In this document: positions 35,601-48,340 of the stretch, piece after piece
How positions within the stretch are numbered: the first letter of the stretch is position 1
How the letters are laid out: each line of letters opens with the position of its first letter
Origin: Amylostereum areolatum
Taxonomy: Eukaryota > Basidiomycota > Agaricomycetes > Russulales > Stereaceae
Assembly: GCA_012932865.1 (NCBI GenBank)
Contig: SAXG01000088.1
Coordinates: 86,708 to 150,707, forward strand
DNA length: 64,000 nt
Reading direction: 5' to 3'
Position numbers and translations under genes: made by a program
Notes under the pieces: generated by a model
Databases searched by the model: none
Told to the model about the DNA's origin: nothing
The model's input: the letters and a program-made list of their open reading frames with translations, nothing else

Positions 35601-38600
35601 ATCTCAAGGCGAAAGGTAAAGGACGGGCTGCATCCCCTTCGACCGACAGCGAAGACAACGATTCTGAGGACGGGGATATCCCGGACACCCCAGCTGGAAA
35701 AGAGCACAAGCACAAAAAGCACGGGATGCAGTCACGACTGCGAGAGGCGGATCTTTCCCTCCATCGCGTCAAGTTCTTACAGGGAGATGTCTACCATGTC
35801 CTTGGAGAAGGAAAAGCAGTTGAGGAGGCAAGGGCTTATGCTGCTGCGGAAGAGCTACGTCGTCAACTCTTGAAGCGTACGCTTTTCTCTTGCTTGGCCT
35901 ACCCATCTGCCTGATCAGTGCACAGTCTCAGAGGAAGCAGCCACCTTCGCTATGGCTCAATTGGCTAAGGAAGCTATCAAGAATACGAGCAAGACGTTCA
36001 TATGTCTGGAGGATATGCTGATTAAGCTGCCCTACTGTCCACAGGGTGGCGCTCGCTCGGCTGAAAAGGTACGTTTTTTTACAACTCCCCTGTTATCGTA
36101 CCAGTAAAAGTCTCCCTTAGATGGAGGAGGCGGATAGAATCATCGAAGAGGGCATCAACGCGCAATCTTCGTTGCTCTGGGCATGGCGCCCTCGCATATA
36201 TGAACTCCTGACCCAGTCGCTTAGCGCAGGCGAGGGTGATGCCGATGGTCAAGAATATTCCCGCTCACTGGAGACTCAAGGCGAGGCCGAGGCCTATCTG
36301 AAAGCCTACTCTGCCCTGCTCGCCGACCGGCGGGAGATCATGATAGCAGAGCGGACGATGTTGGCCGCCCATGAAGATCAAGAGAAGAAGAAGCGGAAGA
36401 CGATGGCAGCTGCAAAAGCGGCGGAGGCTTATGATGACGACGTTGAAATTCCGGAAGAAGATGTGGAGCTCCAACCCGAGCATGAGGTTTTGTACAAGGA
36501 GCTCACCCTTGCTCGAAGGGAGATCATGAGCCGTGTCGAAGGGAGCGCCATCAAATCAGTCCTGGTTGACCTCACCGCCATTGTGGCAAAGATACCTGGG
36601 GATGACAATCCGGAGAAGGTCGTCGCCAAAGAGGGTATTGCGATGCTGCGCCAATTGATGACCGAGCAAGGTAAGCAGGACGAACTCAGCTCTGCATATG
36701 TCTTCGTGTGGCTGATAATAGCATCTCAGCGACTATCAACGATAAGATTGAGATGGACCTCAAACAATTCCGTCGCGCATTCAATGAGCGAATCCAGTAC
36801 TTATCCATGTCTTTGTGGTTTCCAGTGTGTTTCTCATGTGCTCTCTCCAGGTATTTCCGACAGCTTCAAGAGATTTCCGACTCTGTCGTCGAAGTAGAAT
36901 GGGATGGATCCGCTGCCAGTGCCATCGAGGAGAGCAGAACCCTGCAGGGAGAGCTGGACGGTAAGATCAACACGGGTCGAGCTAGACAGCGCTATGTATG
37001 CATGCTCCCGCTCCCATCTAACCTTGTCGAGTGACACTTTGTTGTAGCTCGATAACCTGGCCCAGAGCCACGAGCAGGGTCAAGACGAGGACGAAGATGG
37101 GTGCATCTTATGCAAATGCGAGTTCAATCGCGGTTACATCACACAGTGGTAGGCACCCCTTCCCCGCCAGGTACTACAGCGCATGTACTGATACATGCTC
37201 TCGACCCAGTGCACATGTTTTCTGCGAGGTATGCATTTGAGGGTTCTTCGTTCGCCGTCCGATGGCTCAAGTTGTTCTGATTATCAGGATTGTATGAAGT
37301 CATGGCTGAATCGGCATAGCAAGGCCTGTCCTGTCTGCAGGTGCGTGCATGCCAATTATTGTCCATGAGCGTGCCTTCATCCGCGATCGCAGAGTGCCAA
37401 TCAACGTGGACCACCTGCAACGTTTCACTGTCCAGGCCAAAGACAAGGAAGGGACGAAGCCAGCACTTGTGCCGCCGAAGTACAATCACGACACTGTCCC
37501 GAAGTCTCGCCGGCAGATCGAGTACAATGTTATTCCGTCGTCCCTCTTCGAAGAGATAGCATCAATGGAGGCGCGCGGAAGCTATGGTAGCAAAATCCAA
37601 ACTCTCGTGGCGCACCTGCTTTACCTCCAAATCGTGGAACCTGGCGCAAAGAGTATTGTGTTCTCAGCCTTCGCCGACTCCCTCCATAGTGCGTAATTCC
37701 GGTTTCATCTCGATCGATAAAGGCGATAACACAGCGCTCGTCCGTGCAGTTGTCGAGCACGCGTTGCGCCTGAATGGTAAGCTTGACGTCTGGCCTCGCA
37801 CCGCACCGCTCTCATGCATGGACATCGTCAGGCGTGCCATGTTTGCGCATCGATTCCACCAAAGGCAAGCAGCACGCGACGAAGCGGTTCCGCACCGATC
37901 CTGAGATACTGGTGCTTTTATTGCACGGGTGCGTATAGGCCCAAGCCTCATCCGCGTTATCGCACGCATCTGACCTCCTCTGTTTACTTATCATCCTACA
38001 GCGAGCGGGAGAATGCCGGACTCAATGTGACGTGCGCCTCGAGGGTGTTCCTGCTCGAAAGCGTCGTTCACCATTCGTTCGAGATTCAAGGTTGGGCTCC
38101 GATTCCCTCGATCACGGCGCAGAGAGCTGACCATCCCCTCGGATATGACGCACAGCTATCGCCCGCATAGACCGAATGGGCCAAAGCAGGCCTACCGAAG
38201 GTACGGATACGAACCATTACACCTTCGCAAACCTTGTCCTGACCACACTCGATTAACCTTCTTCCCCCAGTGTTCTGCTATTACGCCGAAGGTGCGCCTC
38301 CGTCATTATCAGTAGTAGGGTCATGTCGGCGTCGAGACGTCCCGCTGACGCGTCACCACCTCCCACGCCAATCATAGATACCGTCGAGAAGAACATTTTG
38401 GACCTCGCCGCGCGGCAGGGCCTGTCGTTGTACACGACCGAAAGCGCAAAGGGCACGCTCGACGTCGCGCCGCTCGCGCCCGACTCGGACAAGAACCTCG
38501 TGGACGCCCCCACGAAGAAAAAGCTCCAGAAGGGGGACTTCATCTTCAAGTGCGTAGCCCGTCCTCCGTCCCCTAATTTCCATTTCATCTCGCTGTTGCG

Positions 38601-38859
38601 TGTGGATGTGTGGACGGTGCGCTGACGCTAGTGGCGCGACCCCGTGCGTGCGTGCGTGCGTGCGTGCAGGCTGGACGATATGATGTCAATCCTCTTTCCC
38701 CATCTCGTCGAAGACGTCGAGTATCTCCTCCCCCCGTCCGAAGCCGGCGAGGACGAAGACGCGCTCATGCGCGATGTCGATGACCCGCAACCGGGGCCGT
38801 CTCGCATCCACGCCCCCGCCTACGTCAACGCCGTCGCCGGGCCCTCCAGACTTGGTTAA
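32633..38859 (+). CDS. SHPRH-type SNF2 helicase with RING finger (E3 ubiquitin ligase)
   Basis: A long exon 1 carries the first SNF2 half with ILAEEPGLGKTLECISL (Walker A region). After an intron come TSLIVTPSSLAQQW, FDVCITTYNVL, FFRVIMDE (DExx-like) and FAVSGTPARA. The second lobe is split by a large insert, as in SHPRH and yeast Irc20, and holds a RING finger (CILCKCEF...HVFCEDCMKSW...CPVC) near 37100-37340. The helicase C part follows: SKIQTLVAHLLYL, KSIVFSAFADSL, RENAGLNVTCASRVFLLE, ARIDRMGQSRPTEVF, then EDTVEKNILDLA. All exons join in phase. SHPRH proteins poly-ubiquitinate PCNA and remodel chromatin after DNA damage. The residue between Glu-Glu and GLGKT is Pro, where the family usually has Met. 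The start codon is the first ATG of the open exon and may be off by one exon. Confidence 0.87.
38644..38667. repeat. (GTGC)6 microsatellite forming a splice acceptor region
   Basis: Six copies of GTGC run directly into AG, the acceptor of the last intron of the SHPRH-like gene, in place of a pyrimidine tract. Confidence 0.8.
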
Positions 38860-39654
38860 CTTCAACCTTCAACTTTGTTCCACGGTCCATACTATACTTG
38901 TAGTACCATGGCCCGGTGTCCCGAGGTCCACATATGTACACTCCCACTTCTACACATACATACCATAGATCGGCCTACCCACAATCTCCCGTCCCGCGAT
39001 CATTCGTAGCCCTTCCGTCGTCCCGCTGGCCTCCGCGTCACCAACCTTGATTAGCGTCGTAGATCCTCCATCTCCCCGCCAACCCCTCGTTCCCTCTTGC
39101 CTCAATGCCGAGTAGTGCAGTTGATTATTCGATATCCAACATGCGAACCTTATTCTCCCCGGACGTCCCCGCAACGTCACCCTAGCGTGAGAATGCACGA
39201 AATTCCATTGGTCGAGCCGTATGTTGAGACCGAGAAGACGAGACCGAGAAGGGGAGGTAGAGAGAGCAGGCCGTAATGCAAACAGAAGCCGATGACGAAA
39301 CGATGCCGAGAGGATGCTGCTATGCGATGCAAGACGTGGAAGGGAGCCGGCGAATAACAACGGGAAAGGAGACAAATAGAAAGCACATGTGAAGGGGGCA
39401 AGCATTGTAAGGATAGGAATAGGAGGCTGGCCATGGAGTGTAATCGAGGAAGGAATATAACCAAGGTTACGAAGCGTGAGGCCAGGGAACGAAGCACTGC
39501 TACGTCAGAGAACGACATCAGGCTTGGGAACACGCCGATGAACCCACGGACATGAGAAGGGGGGAGGGGGCGCAAGGAGGGACACGATAGCGTGAAACCC
39601 AAACCATGCCCCAGCGCGCCTCCGGCCAAGGGATCGAAGCCCGCTCTGCCCCGC
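38860..39654. other. Convergent 3' spacer
   Basis: Lies between the ends of the SHPRH-like gene (+) and the Myb gene (-). No coding exon recognised. It should hold both 3' ends. Confidence 0.6.
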
Positions 39655-40445
39655 TCAGCGAGGCCCGCCGTCCCAACTCGCGCGCTTGCGCTTATTGTCC
39701 CCGCCCTTGCGCATGAGCAAGTCCTGCGGCGACACCGCGCTCTGCCCGCGATGATGCAACCTCTCCCTCCCCGCGCCCACCTTCCCCGCGCCCTGCCCGG
39801 TCCCCACCACCGGCGGCACCGGCGGCGAGGACAGCGTCGGCTTCACGGGCGGCACATGCTGCAGCGCCGCGGGCGACACGCCAAAGTTGACCGCGCGCGC
39901 GTGCGCAAGCTGCGTCGCGCCCGCGAGGTCGAGCGCGAGGCCCTGCCGCGCGCCCTCGAGGTGCGCCTGGCTGTGCGAGCCGCTTTCGCCCATGCCCATG
40001 CCCATGCCGCCGACGCCGCCAAAGTAGTGCAGATCGAGGAAGGGCAGGTCGACCATGTCGAGCCCGCCCGTCGTGCGCCACGGCGCGGTGTCCACCCCGA
40101 GCAGCAACGCCTGCAGGTCCGCGCTCGTGCCCGTGCCAGCGCCGTGGTGCGCGACGTCGAGGGAGAGCGAGCGCGTGGGCGTGAAGGGGGCGTGGACGGG
40201 CGGGTGGGCGTCCATTGACGGGAGGAAGCGGTGCTCGGGCGGGGGCACGGAGAGCGAGCGGTTGTGCGGGCCGCTGGCGTGCGGGAGGGACTGCCTGGAG
40301 CGCACGGGCGTGCCGGGGGGCGTGTCCGCGAGCTCGACCTGCTGTCTCGATAGGCCCGCGATCTCGTCGTTCGACAGGAGAAAATCGTCCTGCTGGCGCC
40401 CCCGGGTGTGCTTGGGTTGTGGATCGAGGGTGTCCATGACGGTGT

Positions 40446-40478
<33 letters not shown>

Positions 40479-42370
40479 TGGGGTCGCCGTCGTTCAGGTT
40501 GATGGCGGACAGCTCGATCTCGTCGATGCCGGGGAGGGCGGGGTTGTGTAGCTGGAGCGCGTGCATGCTCGGCGGCGTGCTCGAGAGCCCCAATCCAGCG
40601 CCGCCGAAACCAAAGCCGGGTCCGTAGTCGGGCGCCTGCTGGGGCTGGTGCGTGCGCGCACCGAAGATGAGGTCGCCTGCGGTGTTGGAGTGGTGGGTGA
40701 ACCCGCGGAACGCGCTGAAGGTGAGCATCTCCGGGTCGGAGAACGTCGAGTGGGTGTCGCCGGCGCCGACCTCGGACGCGAAGTCGTGGGCGGACGAGGC
40801 GGGGAAGAGGTCGTAGCGGTCGAGGACGCCGTGGCTGAGGTGCGCGAACGCGAAGGGGGAGGAGGGCGAGGCGGAGAAGCCGTTGAAGAAGGAGGCATCG
40901 CTCGCGCCGGACGGGTCCAGACGGGGGTTGCCCGCGAGCCAGTCGGAGGGCCCCCACGCGGACTTGCCGATCATGTTCATGCCTCCGACGCCGCGCCGGT
41001 TGTAGGGAGAGTCGAAGAGCATGTCGTGGGATGACGTAGGGGACCCCGCGGCGTTGCTCGTCGACCAGGTCGCGGTGGAGTGCATGGGGGTGTCGATCCC
41101 AGACCAGGCTTGGGACTGCGACGCGTCGTTCATGTCGGACATGGACTGGGACGAGCTGGGAATGAAATCGGGGATCGCGAGGGGGTCGTCGACGACCTGC
41201 ATCTCCACCTCGCCGAACGCGTCCGCCATGATCGAGGGCGGGCCCACGTCCGAGGGCGTGTCCGGGAAGAGGGAGGACGACTTGGAGCACGAGGCGGAGA
41301 CGGAGACCGACGCTGACGCCTCTTCTTCCTCGTCGGCGGAGCTGTCCTCGTCTTCAGACCCGGTCGGGCTTAAGGGCACGCTCTTCGTCCCGCCCCTTAA
41401 AAAACCCTGCGTGGTGTGCCGTCGTTTCCGACGAGCGGGACCGGTCTCGCGCGCGGAGGTGAGCTGCTCGTCGGTGGCGGCGCGCACGGGGGACTGCGCG
41501 AACGCGCCGATGCGCCGCTTGGACGCGCTGCGGGGTTTGTATCCCGCAGCCTGATAGAGCTCTGGGAACGCGTTCCGAAAACGATCGCGGAGGTCGGTCG
41601 AGCGGCGGTTCTGCTCCTGGAAGATGGGGGTCCTTGACGATGGTGGCCCAGACGGTGCCGTGCTTGTCGTACCCGGCCTTGAGCGCGCGATCCTCCTCGG
41701 CGGTGAAGGGCCGTCGCCGCTTGCTGCGGGTCTTCTCGAAGATGGAGCTGCCGTCGGGGAGGGAGGAGCGCACTTTGGAGGAGAGGTGGGTCTTGGCGTT
41801 GGGGTAGTGCTGCTTGTATGCGTCGGGGAAGTAAGTGCGGAAGCTGTGATCCGGGTCGGGAGGGAGTCAGAGGCCGTCGCGGTGAGAAAGGACGAAAGGA
41901 AAAGAGACGGACCGGTCTTTGAGGTCGACGGGGGAACGGTTGTCGAAGGAGAGGGTGGGGGTCGTTGAGGATGGCTTTCCAGTTGCCGACGCCGTGCTAC
42001 AAAGGAAGGGCGCGATCAGCTCCCTGGATCGACCGACAGCAAGTTGGCGGTGCGGCCGCGACGGCGAAGGAAGACGTACCCTGTTGCAGCCGTCGACGAG
42101 CATCTGGGTCTCCTCCATCGTCCATTTCTTGCGCGCCTTCTTCTCCGGGAGGTCGTCGGGAGGGGTGCGGTCGAGCTTGCGGACCTTGCCCTTGCGCTCG
42201 TCGGAGCCGAGGGCGGTGTCGTCCCGGAACGTCCAGGGGGCGACCTGACGGGGTGCGGAGGGGAGGGCGAGGGAGACGCGGCGTTGTTTGAGGGCGGTGG
42301 GGAAGGGAGCGGAGAAGGAGAAGGCGGAGGTGGGCAGAGTGGGCGGTGGCGGTTCAGCGGGGTTGGCCAT
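39655..42370 (-). CDS. Two-repeat Myb/SANT (telobox-like) DNA-binding protein, with two apparent frameshifts
   Basis: The N-terminal third holds two Myb/SANT repeats: KKWTMEETQMLVDGC...GVGNWKAIL with the telobox-like VDLKDRFRTYFPDAY, then RRPFTAEEDRALKAGY...GTVWATIV with STDLRDRFRNAFPELY. This pattern fits fungal Teb1/Tbf1-like proteins that bind TTAGGG-type sites at promoters or telomeres. The long last exon is low complexity: Ser/Glu-rich, Gly/Ala/Pro-rich, an 11-alanine run, and a basic KRKRASW end. In both repeats the frame slips by one base exactly after the conserved Asn/Lys-Asp-Pro, in a run of five C where four would keep frame (41626-41630, and near 41957-41961). With both corrected the protein is normal; these may be base-calling errors. 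Confidence 0.75.
40445..40479. repeat. GCC/GGC triplet microsatellite (poly-alanine)
   Basis: About eleven GGC triplets in a row code for an uninterrupted alanine run in the disordered C-terminal part of the Myb protein. Confidence 0.85.
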
Positions 42371-42896
42371 GGCAAAGGACTCGACGTTCTCGAACGGGAA
42401 TGTGCTTTGGGGGGAAGGAGGAAAGGGAGGAACTGGGGTTGTTCTGCGACCAGTCGACCGGAGTCTTTGTACTCGCCCGCTTGGCCTGGACGGTTCGCAC
42501 TGGGAATGCGCCCCGAGATCGAGGGAAAGCTCGCGCGGAGTGGCTCAGAAGGCAACTCACGCCCGAACTCGCGGCGGAGGGCACGCTGCACACCTGCGAG
42601 GCTGCAAATGCAAACTGCCAGCGGTGGCTGGGCTCGATGACGGCGGTGGGAACGATAATAAAAAAATCGCGGTGAATCGTGAGGAGAACGCGGTGGAGGA
42701 AAACACAAGGCAGGCTCCAGGCGCGAGTTGAAGCTGCCCCAGCACTCAGAACCGGGTTATCCATCAATATCTTGGACTCGTGTCCGCCGCGCTGCTCGCT
42801 CCTCTTTCCCCTCTAATCATATCCTCCCCCGTTCTCTCCCACTAACATACATCTTTGTAAACCGAGTACATCAAGATAGGTCCCGCTCCCGTCCCA
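42371..42896. other. Upstream region of the Myb gene / 3' region of RPN9
   Basis: Both flanking genes are on the minus strand, so this holds the Myb promoter and the RPN9 3' end. Open frames here lack motifs and overlap on both strands, a GC-content effect. Confidence 0.55.
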
Positions 42897-44660
42897 CTAC
42901 GCCGTCGCCAGCACCTCGGGCGCCACCCTCGTCTCGACCCCGTGCAGCTTCTCGTTCCACGTCTGCAACCGGTCCGCCAACTGCCCAATCTGCGCCCGCG
43001 AGAGCACCCTCGGTTGCACCCACGATATCGCCGCCTTTTGGTCCACTTGGTCGATCGAGCCCTTGATAAGTTTCAAACTGCAGTCCCAGTCCACCAGCCC
43101 GTCAGCCATCCCCTCTCCTTCCCACCAAGCCGACAGAAAGAGACCACCGACCTCAACGCTTTCATCAGCAAGTGCTCCACGTCGTCCACCGCCAGTCGCG
43201 TCTCCTCCGCGATCGTCTGGAACGACATCGTCCGGTCGTACGCGTTCCGCTTGAACACCGACTCGATGAGCGCCATGAGACATATCTTCTGCCGCAAGAA
43301 CGGAAAGTTCTCCTGCAGTATCGGCTACATCGATCGAAACACCCCCAAAGTCACCCCCAGAGCCATCGACGTCAGCGGTCGGCGGGAGAAGCGGTGCAAC
43401 CGTGAACACGCAGGCTGCCTCACCTCCTTCGGAAACACCGGCGCGAGAGCCTCGAACTTGCCAATGTTCCCCTCGTTGAACGTGAAGAGCAATTTCTTGA
43501 TCCACTCGTGCGGCGTCTTGTCCAGCCCGTCCAAGATCGGGTGCAGCAGCTGCGAACGAGAGATAGTAAGTCTCCGACATTACTGTGCGACCCCGAGGGA
43601 GAAGCGCGCGGCACCTCGGCACGCCCAGCGGCAGAAAGAGGAAACAAAGTGTGCAGGGCCGACGCGAACCCAAAAAGAAGGTTGAAAAACGCGAGAGAGA
43701 GGGGAGGCACGCACCAGCTCGCCAAAGTTGTAGATCGTGTCGCCCAAAAGCGCGGATATGCCCAGGTCGTGCGCGCGCAACGTGCGCTCTTCTGCCGTCA
43801 TGTCGCTCCCGATGTCGATGCAGGCCAGGTAGAGCAACGAGTTCCGGTAATAGGGCGCGTACTCGGCCTTGGCCTATTCCATCGTCCCCGACGCATACAT
43901 CGTCAGTTCCACACGCGAAAGGAAAGCCGCGCGGCGTTCGCACCTTGTAAAAATCCGCCGCGACCCGGTAGTACGTCGCGTTCACCGAGTTTTCGACCCC
44001 CGCTTAGATCGTCGAGGATCTTCCACGCCGCGTCGATGTCCCCCTTGCACCCATCGACGTCCCCGAACGCGAGTTTGGAATGCGCGAGCGTCGATAGCAG
44101 CAGCACGTGTGCATCTGGCGACTTCTCCTTGTCGATCCGCGACAGCAACTCCGTGAGGAATTCAACGTGCAGGGCAGGGTCTGCGCAGACGCGAATAAAG
44201 TGTCCGAAGGGGCGTACGTGTTTTTGAGGTTAGCTTCGGAAGGATGGGCACAAAAGCAAATACAGATACGCACTCTCGATATCATGCGATACCTTCACGC
44301 CCATATCCACGAGCCGTAGCGGGTTCAGGCGCTCCTCGAAGTCCCGCACGAAGCGCGAGTACACCTCCACCCTGAACGGCCGCGCGATCGGGTGGTCGAA
44401 GAATTCCGCTAGCTTCACCGTGAGCTGATGCCATAGTCTGCGCCAACCCCCAGAATCCATAGTTAGCACACGCGGCGCGTTCCCTCCAGGATTGAGTTCA
44501 CGCACTTTCGTGTGTGCAGCGTCTGGAAGGACTCGAAGAACGGGTGCAGCTCGCCGGGGGTGGCGGAGATCGCGGTCGTGAGGTATTCGTCCACGTCCAA
44601 TTTCGGGGGCTTGGGCTTCGCTTTCGCCTTTTCTATCGCGGTCTGTGTTGAGGATGCCAT
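42897..44660 (-). CDS. RPN9: 26S proteasome regulatory subunit RPN9 (PSMD13)
   Basis: N-terminal LDVDEYLTTAISATPGELHPFFESF, then LWHQLTVKLAEFFDHP, helical repeats with PALHVEFLTELL and SKLAFGDVDGC, LGISALLGDTIYNFGELL, and the PCI domain with FLRQKICLMALIE, TMSFQTIAEET, LIKGSIDQVDQ and ISWVQPRVLSRAQIG. This is RPN9, a lid subunit of the proteasome 19S particle. Most exons join in phase. One break occurs at 43995-44000: five G on the coding strand where four would join DDLSG to VENSVNATYYR. As RPN9 is conserved and single-copy, I treat this as a probable base-calling error, not a dead gene. Confidence 0.88.
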
Positions 44661-44830
44661 TATTGTGGGAACGGGGAGTATCTGTATGCTGCCGCGGACG
44701 ATGAGCGGCGGGCTGCAGGCGACGCGCGTTGTTTGGCCATGTTGTCTCACGTGCATTCGTTCACTTTGATCTTCTCTCATCTTGAGACTTGTGCAACCTC
44801 TGTGTCTGTCCTACCAAGTGTCCTACTATT

Positions 44831-47399
44831 ATGATCCAACTGTTTTTTCCATTGTAAACTCATCCCTAACATATGTGGGGTCGAAGTGAAGGACGACGCC
44901 AAAATTCACCTACTCCTTAAAACTCTTTACGATGAGCACACGATAGCTTTCCACCGGGGAAATGCCGACTCGGGCGACCTTCAGTTGTTTCGTTTGGTGC
45001 GCTCGCCTTCAAATCACCCGTTCAATTACTGACGTGCCATACCCAGACCTCTGACGTGCCAATGAAACCGGCAGATGGTCTCGGTGCACGCCTGAAGCAT
45101 GCGGAGGTCGAAGGTCCGCTCTCTCTTGACGAACACCGTGTTGTCGAGGTTTTCCCCAATCACGCCCAGAAACGTGTCCATTTTGTGGTTCGCATCCTTC
45201 CTGGTAAGAGGCGTCCCGCATTGTCAGATTCGCACTCGTCTGAACTTCGCGCATCTGACATTCAGCTCGTCTCGAAGGCGAACAGGAGACAAAGCGGCGT
45301 CGTCTGAATACGGACACCGGTCAAGTCGTCGAGCAAGGTAAGCGGCTAACTACGTTCTCGTCGTTCTAGTCTCACCAGCTTTTTCAGAATCGACCGCCGT
45401 ACCCTTCAGTCGTGTTTTTCCGCCTCTTCCCAAAACGGATACTGCTCGGCAACTATGGGAGTGCGTCTGGGGCAAGGGAGCCGAGTCCGTTTTCACCCGT
45501 AGAGACGTCAGTCGTCCCGACATTCTGTCGGCCCCACACAACGTCTGGACGTTCGAGCACCCCAAATTTCTATCATCAGCGGAAGACACTATCGAGTGCG
45601 TCGTTCGGGGAGAATACATGCTTGCCTACCAATACATCATGCAGCAGACCATTCCGAATGACAACGTTTCCTCTTCAACTGAAGTCTCGGCACCGATTCT
45701 TCTTCAACCAAAGTCGATCCCGCGGAACCGGCCCCTGCGGAACCGTTCCCAGAATCCTTCAAAGATTTAGAGAGCATTTGTGATCCAAGCAAAACCACGG
45801 ACCGTGCGTTTGCTCGCTGCATTGTGGTGTCCGGATTTCCCACCTGACGGATCCTATGTAGCTTTGACCAAGCCTCCTAGGTACCAAGGGGTTTGCGTCA
45901 CCGGACACCCAGGGATCGGTGCGTGTATCGTGTGTATCGCGAGCAGTGCTGAATCTAAGTATGTACCGCTCCAGGCAAGACCATCTTCAATGTATTCATC
46001 CTGCTCATCTGCCTGGCGCGGGGCCAGTGCGTGATGATCCAATTCTCCAAGCACCGGATATATGTGTTTGATCATGATGGGGTGTATGCATTCGAAGACC
46101 GCGATTTTGCGAAGCAGAAAGGCAGCCTTGGCGCGTTCCCTCCTCGTCTATGGTGTTTGGTGGATTGCAACAGCGATATACAATCCGTTCCCCTAATTTT
46201 TCCACACACCTCCCATTACATCATACAGACGGCGTTCGATATGGACGCGCACTTCAAGTGGAGAAAACACTCTGTTACGCGCCCGGAGCGTACGCCTCGC
46301 AAATATTACATGGCCCCGTGGACCTTAGACGAACTTCTCATCGCGTTCGTCTCTCTTTATGTGCCTGCAACCGATTTCGTTCACTTACCGTATCTATTTA
46401 TCTTCTAGGCGACCGTTCATCTCTGGATTACGGAATGCCAGCGATAGCCAGCTTCGACATTTCTATTCTACTTGGGGTCCATCGCTTCGTCAAGCTTGCA
46501 AAGACGCTCGTTTCCCGAAGCTGTTGGAAGAGATGGAGGACCAGGTCAAGCACAAGATCTCCGCACTCACTACCACCCCGGATACCTTCCGGAATTATCT
46601 TGCTGGCATATACAGTGTACCATTCCCGGACAATGTTTCCCACCACATCGTCCTCGTACAACCTACCAAGAGATCTCGAAGGGTCCCACACGTCAGTATC
46701 GTCACCGCTCACGTCTTGGAGCTGTTTTTGCAAAGTCTCAAGCTGCAGCGGAGCCTGGCCAGTGGTCAATTCTACGCGTTGTTCCTCAACACTCCTGGAA
46801 CCCACGGCGTTGCTGGCGTTCTTTTCGAAACGAAGTTCCATCAAGAGATTTACAACCATTCCTCCTGGGATGTCGTACGGTACGAGAAAGGTTCCGGCGG
46901 TGTATGCTCCCGGGTTCTCCACGATGGCACGCAGAACGCATACCTCCACATTGGACTTCCGGCTAAAGACGGGATCGGCCAGAAAGTGATCGTCGACAGC
47001 AGGGTGTCCGAGCACGCAAGCCAGCTGCTTCCTGCGGAGCCTTTCCCCACTGAAACTCCCAAAAGCGGTTTCAACCCGGGGACCTACTATCGTCCAGTCG
47101 CCAAAAACATGGCCACCTTCGATTCCGTCATCTTCGATCCCCACATGGAGTGGGCTACCGTTTTCCAATGCACGGTCAGCGGCAAGCACGACCTCAAAGA
47201 TCAGGGGCTCGCGTGGCTCAAGGACCTTGGTGTGCGCAAAGTTCGGTATATCCTCGTCCAGCCCCCTTGCGTCCAACCGCCAAAGTCAATCAAAATCCCG
47301 AAGGACTACCTCCTGTTCGTCCATGAAATGTACCAGATGTCTTTCGACCTCCTGTACGTCTCCATCCTTTTGTTTTTATCTTTGCACGACCTTCTGTAG
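44831..47399 (+). pseudogene. Crinkler-like protein with RHS-type NTPase and nuclease module, frame-broken
   Basis: The layout is a Crinkler (CR) N-terminal region (VKDDAKIHLLLKTL; then TSDVPMKPADGL; VVEVFPNHAQ), a linker with KRRRLNTDTGQVVEQ, the region LWECVWGKGAESVFTRRDV, a P-loop NTPase (GHPGIG then KT across an intron near 45920-45982; WCLVDC; APWTLDELL) and a C-terminal nuclease-like domain (FDSVIFD, FQCTVSGKHDL, GLAWLKDLGV). CR proteins with NTPase plus nuclease modules are eukaryotic effectors related to retrotransposon hot-spot proteins (the 'transposons to toxins' class). Compared with the copy at 53098-55450, the linker before the P-loop shifts frame at least twice (near 45690 and 45830) and meets a TGA near 45846. 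From there to the end the frame is open. The first exon is also offset in frame. Confidence 0.72.
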
Positions 47400-48340
47400 G
47401 CTCATATACGTATACGTTGACAGAGCATATGTGTCCCATGTAAGATGGTGGACTGGGTAAGGTCTGAGCCTTTGGAAGTGATGTATTACTAGAATTTGAA
47501 TGACAGGTGTCGATGAGAGGCCACAGAAGGATATCGTGCGAGGAAACAAAGGGAAGGCAAGAGAGCGTGTCGCGCGAGGGAGCCCCGGGGAGGAAGTCGG
47601 CTACATACGCACGGCCGGTTTCGAACTCCAGGACGAAACCGCCGAGACCGCCGATAATGATGTTCTCCCCGAACGAGTCGAACCTACCTAGCGTTGGGTT
47701 TTGTCGCGCGTCGGCAACAACGCCGCGGGTTACGAAGGCGCATTCTCGGTCGGGGTGATCCCGTATATCAGCTCGTCCGTCTCCATGGGCCGTAGGAGGT
47801 ACTGGTCTGCTTGAACTTGAAGACGCTCAGCGCTCACTGCTTACGATTATAGTACTAGTGCATACATCCACATCCTCGGAGAAATGCACTCACAAGCTAT
47901 CGATTGTCGCAGCTCCTGCTCCGGAGGCCGTCACTGGGAGATCGGGTGGGAAGACCGATTCGACGAAGCATGCCGTCGGCGAGCTGTGACGCCTTTAGTC
48001 GCTGCTCGAAATCCCGCACATCGCGCTCCCGGAGTTCACGCACTTTTGTGCGTGCAGCGTTTGGAGGCTAACTCCGTCGTAGTGTACCCCAATCACCTTA
48101 TAAACTCAAAAGTGCGGTGTCAAACAGTTGCTAAAGGGCGCCCCGTGCTACACCCAAGATTCCTAAGGGATACGGTAGCTTGTGTTCAAGTAAATTGCGA
48201 AATGCATGGTTTTCGGGGGAGCTCGAGGTGGACCAAACCTGACCAAACAGGCGGCGTCTGTTTAGCTCTATTTGTTTTACGAACAGCTGCAGGCCCCCTT
48301 CGCCTCGAGGCTCGCGAACCTCTTCCTATCTCGGGCCGCT
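47400..48340. other. Spacer with a degenerate RPN9-derived fragment
   Basis: At 48001-48066 two short blocks match the 5' part of RPN9 with most bases identical: CTCGAAATCCCGCAC (RPN9 44333-44347) and GAGTTCACGCAC...GCAGCG (44494-44520), with the sequence between them lost. A minus-strand stretch near 47580-47700 reads like an old exon but I cannot name it. Confidence 0.55.

Noticed and set aside
39692..41290. Arg-rich 532-residue open frame on the minus strand
   Set aside because: It is a shadow of the GC-rich last exon of the Myb gene in another frame; the composition is codon-position artefact.
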